From positions 1-5,367 of the forward strand of contig JACQQO010000061.1 in the NCBI GenBank assembly GCA_016206955.1: DNA of 5,367 bases, read 5' to 3'. The translations under genes and the position numbers were made by a program. The notes beneath the pieces are model-generated. The model worked only from the letters and a program-made list of their open reading frames with translations. It was not told where the DNA came from and did not search any database. The DNA is from Candidatus Omnitrophota bacterium. Lineage in GTDB: Bacteria; Omnitrophota; Omnitrophia; Omnitrophales; Danuiimicrobiaceae. This document shows positions 5,225-5,367 of the stretch, piece after piece; positions within the stretch are counted from its first letter, which is position 1, and each line of letters opens with the position of its first letter.

Positions 5225-5365
5225 TCATCCCTTTGAAGTTTTTGCTTGCGCCTCCTTAACGAAATGGAGGAGAGATAAAAACTGAAAGGGAGCCGGCCAC
5301 CCGACTTCGGGTTCCATGGGGACCGCCCTGACCTTCAGTACCCTGATAATTTGTTGATCTTTTGG
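5225..5365 (-). CDS. 3' end of an unidentified gene entering from the right edge
   Basis: This minus-strand frame is open from the right edge for 46 codons and ends at TGA (5227-5225). The tail includes RVLKVRAVPMEPEVGWPAP and FQFLSLLHFVKEAQAKTSKG; I do not recognise it. Two points support coding: the frame is uninterrupted while frame 1 stops early at TGA 5337-5335, and its stop would form an ATGA overlap with merR once the 5076-5224 element is removed. Against it, a hairpin followed by five T residues lies inside the frame at 5277-5339. In many genomes flhF or flhG sits just before fliA, but nothing in these 46 residues identifies either. Confidence 0.42.
   Translation of the reverse strand, partial: PKDQQIIRVLKVRAVPMEPEVGWPAPFQFLSLLHFVKEAQAKTSKG
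5277..5339 (-). terminator. Terminator-like long hairpin followed by T5
   Basis: On the minus strand ACTGAA (5339-5334) pairs with TTCAGT (5286-5281) and AGGG (5329-5326) with CCCT (5290-5287). An inner hairpin, ACCCG-AAGT-CGGGT (5312-5299), caps the structure, and TTTTT (5281-5277) follows. It resembles an intrinsic terminator or attenuator, but the GGTC bulge (5333-5330) and possible coding sequence across it weaken the case. Confidence 0.3.
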
Positions 5366-5367
5366 GG

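Noticed and set aside
5231..5367. A known riboswitch (TPP, c-di-GMP-I, manganese, glycine, SAM) in the hairpin-rich right end
   Set aside because: Fragments such as CCCTGATAAT and GGGAGCC looked suggestive, but the full conserved cores of these classes are not present on either strand.

Overview
The window reads as chromosomal DNA from a flagellated, Gram-negative-type bacterium, most likely from an uncultured lineage such as Omnitrophota or a relative. This placement is an inference. It rests on a stand-alone HAMP membrane protein of a style I associate with such genomes, a sigma-28/anti-sigma-28 pair, an exported glycoamylase-like (GH144-type) protein, and a palindromic element with ends GTCATTGCGAG/CTCGCAATGAC. 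No gene here gives a firm species name.

Layout. (1) Positions 1-1566, minus strand: glmS (glutamine-fructose-6-phosphate aminotransferase), cut by the left edge after 522 codons. (2) 1567-1656: a divergent intergenic region with a candidate promoter for glmS that would give a nearly leaderless mRNA, and a sigma-28-like -10 box facing the plus-strand gene. (3) 1657-2298, plus strand: a two-helix membrane protein with a HAMP domain. (4) 2305-2391: an 87-bp palindromic repeat with perfect 11-bp terminal inverted repeats. (5) 2387-3643, plus strand: a secreted glycoamylase-like protein whose only good start codon lies inside the end of that repeat. (6) 3629-3823 (possibly to 3910), minus strand: a FlgM-like anti-sigma-28 gene, overlapping the glycoamylase gene tail to tail by 15 bp. 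(7) 4020-4799, minus strand: fliA, the flagellar sigma-28 factor, with a near-perfect Shine-Dalgarno. (8) 4843-5076, minus strand: a 77-residue MerR-type DNA-binding protein. (9) 5076-5224: a highly structured 149-bp element with 16-bp imperfect terminal inverted repeats and inner hairpins. (10) 5225-5365, minus strand: an open frame running in from the right edge, probably the 3' end of another gene in the operon.

How the genes work together. The minus-strand genes (partial gene, merR-like, fliA, flgM-like) look like a late-flagellar regulatory cluster. FliA would direct RNA polymerase to flagellar and chemotaxis promoters, FlgM would hold FliA inactive until the hook-basal body is complete, and the small MerR-like protein may regulate the cluster. 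A sigma-28-like promoter (TCAAGTTT-N12-GCCGATAC) sits just after the fliA stop and faces flgM, which would give feedback control by FliA of its own inhibitor. The HAMP gene also has a sigma-28-like -10 box and may belong to the same regulon.

The most striking point is that two genes (glycoamylase-like and merR-like) have start codons at the edge of inverted-repeat elements. For merR, removing the element together with one flanking TGA restores an ATGA stop/start overlap with the upstream frame. This suggests a small mobile element inserted at an operon junction and supplied a new ribosome-binding site, one that its own opposite end can base-pair with.
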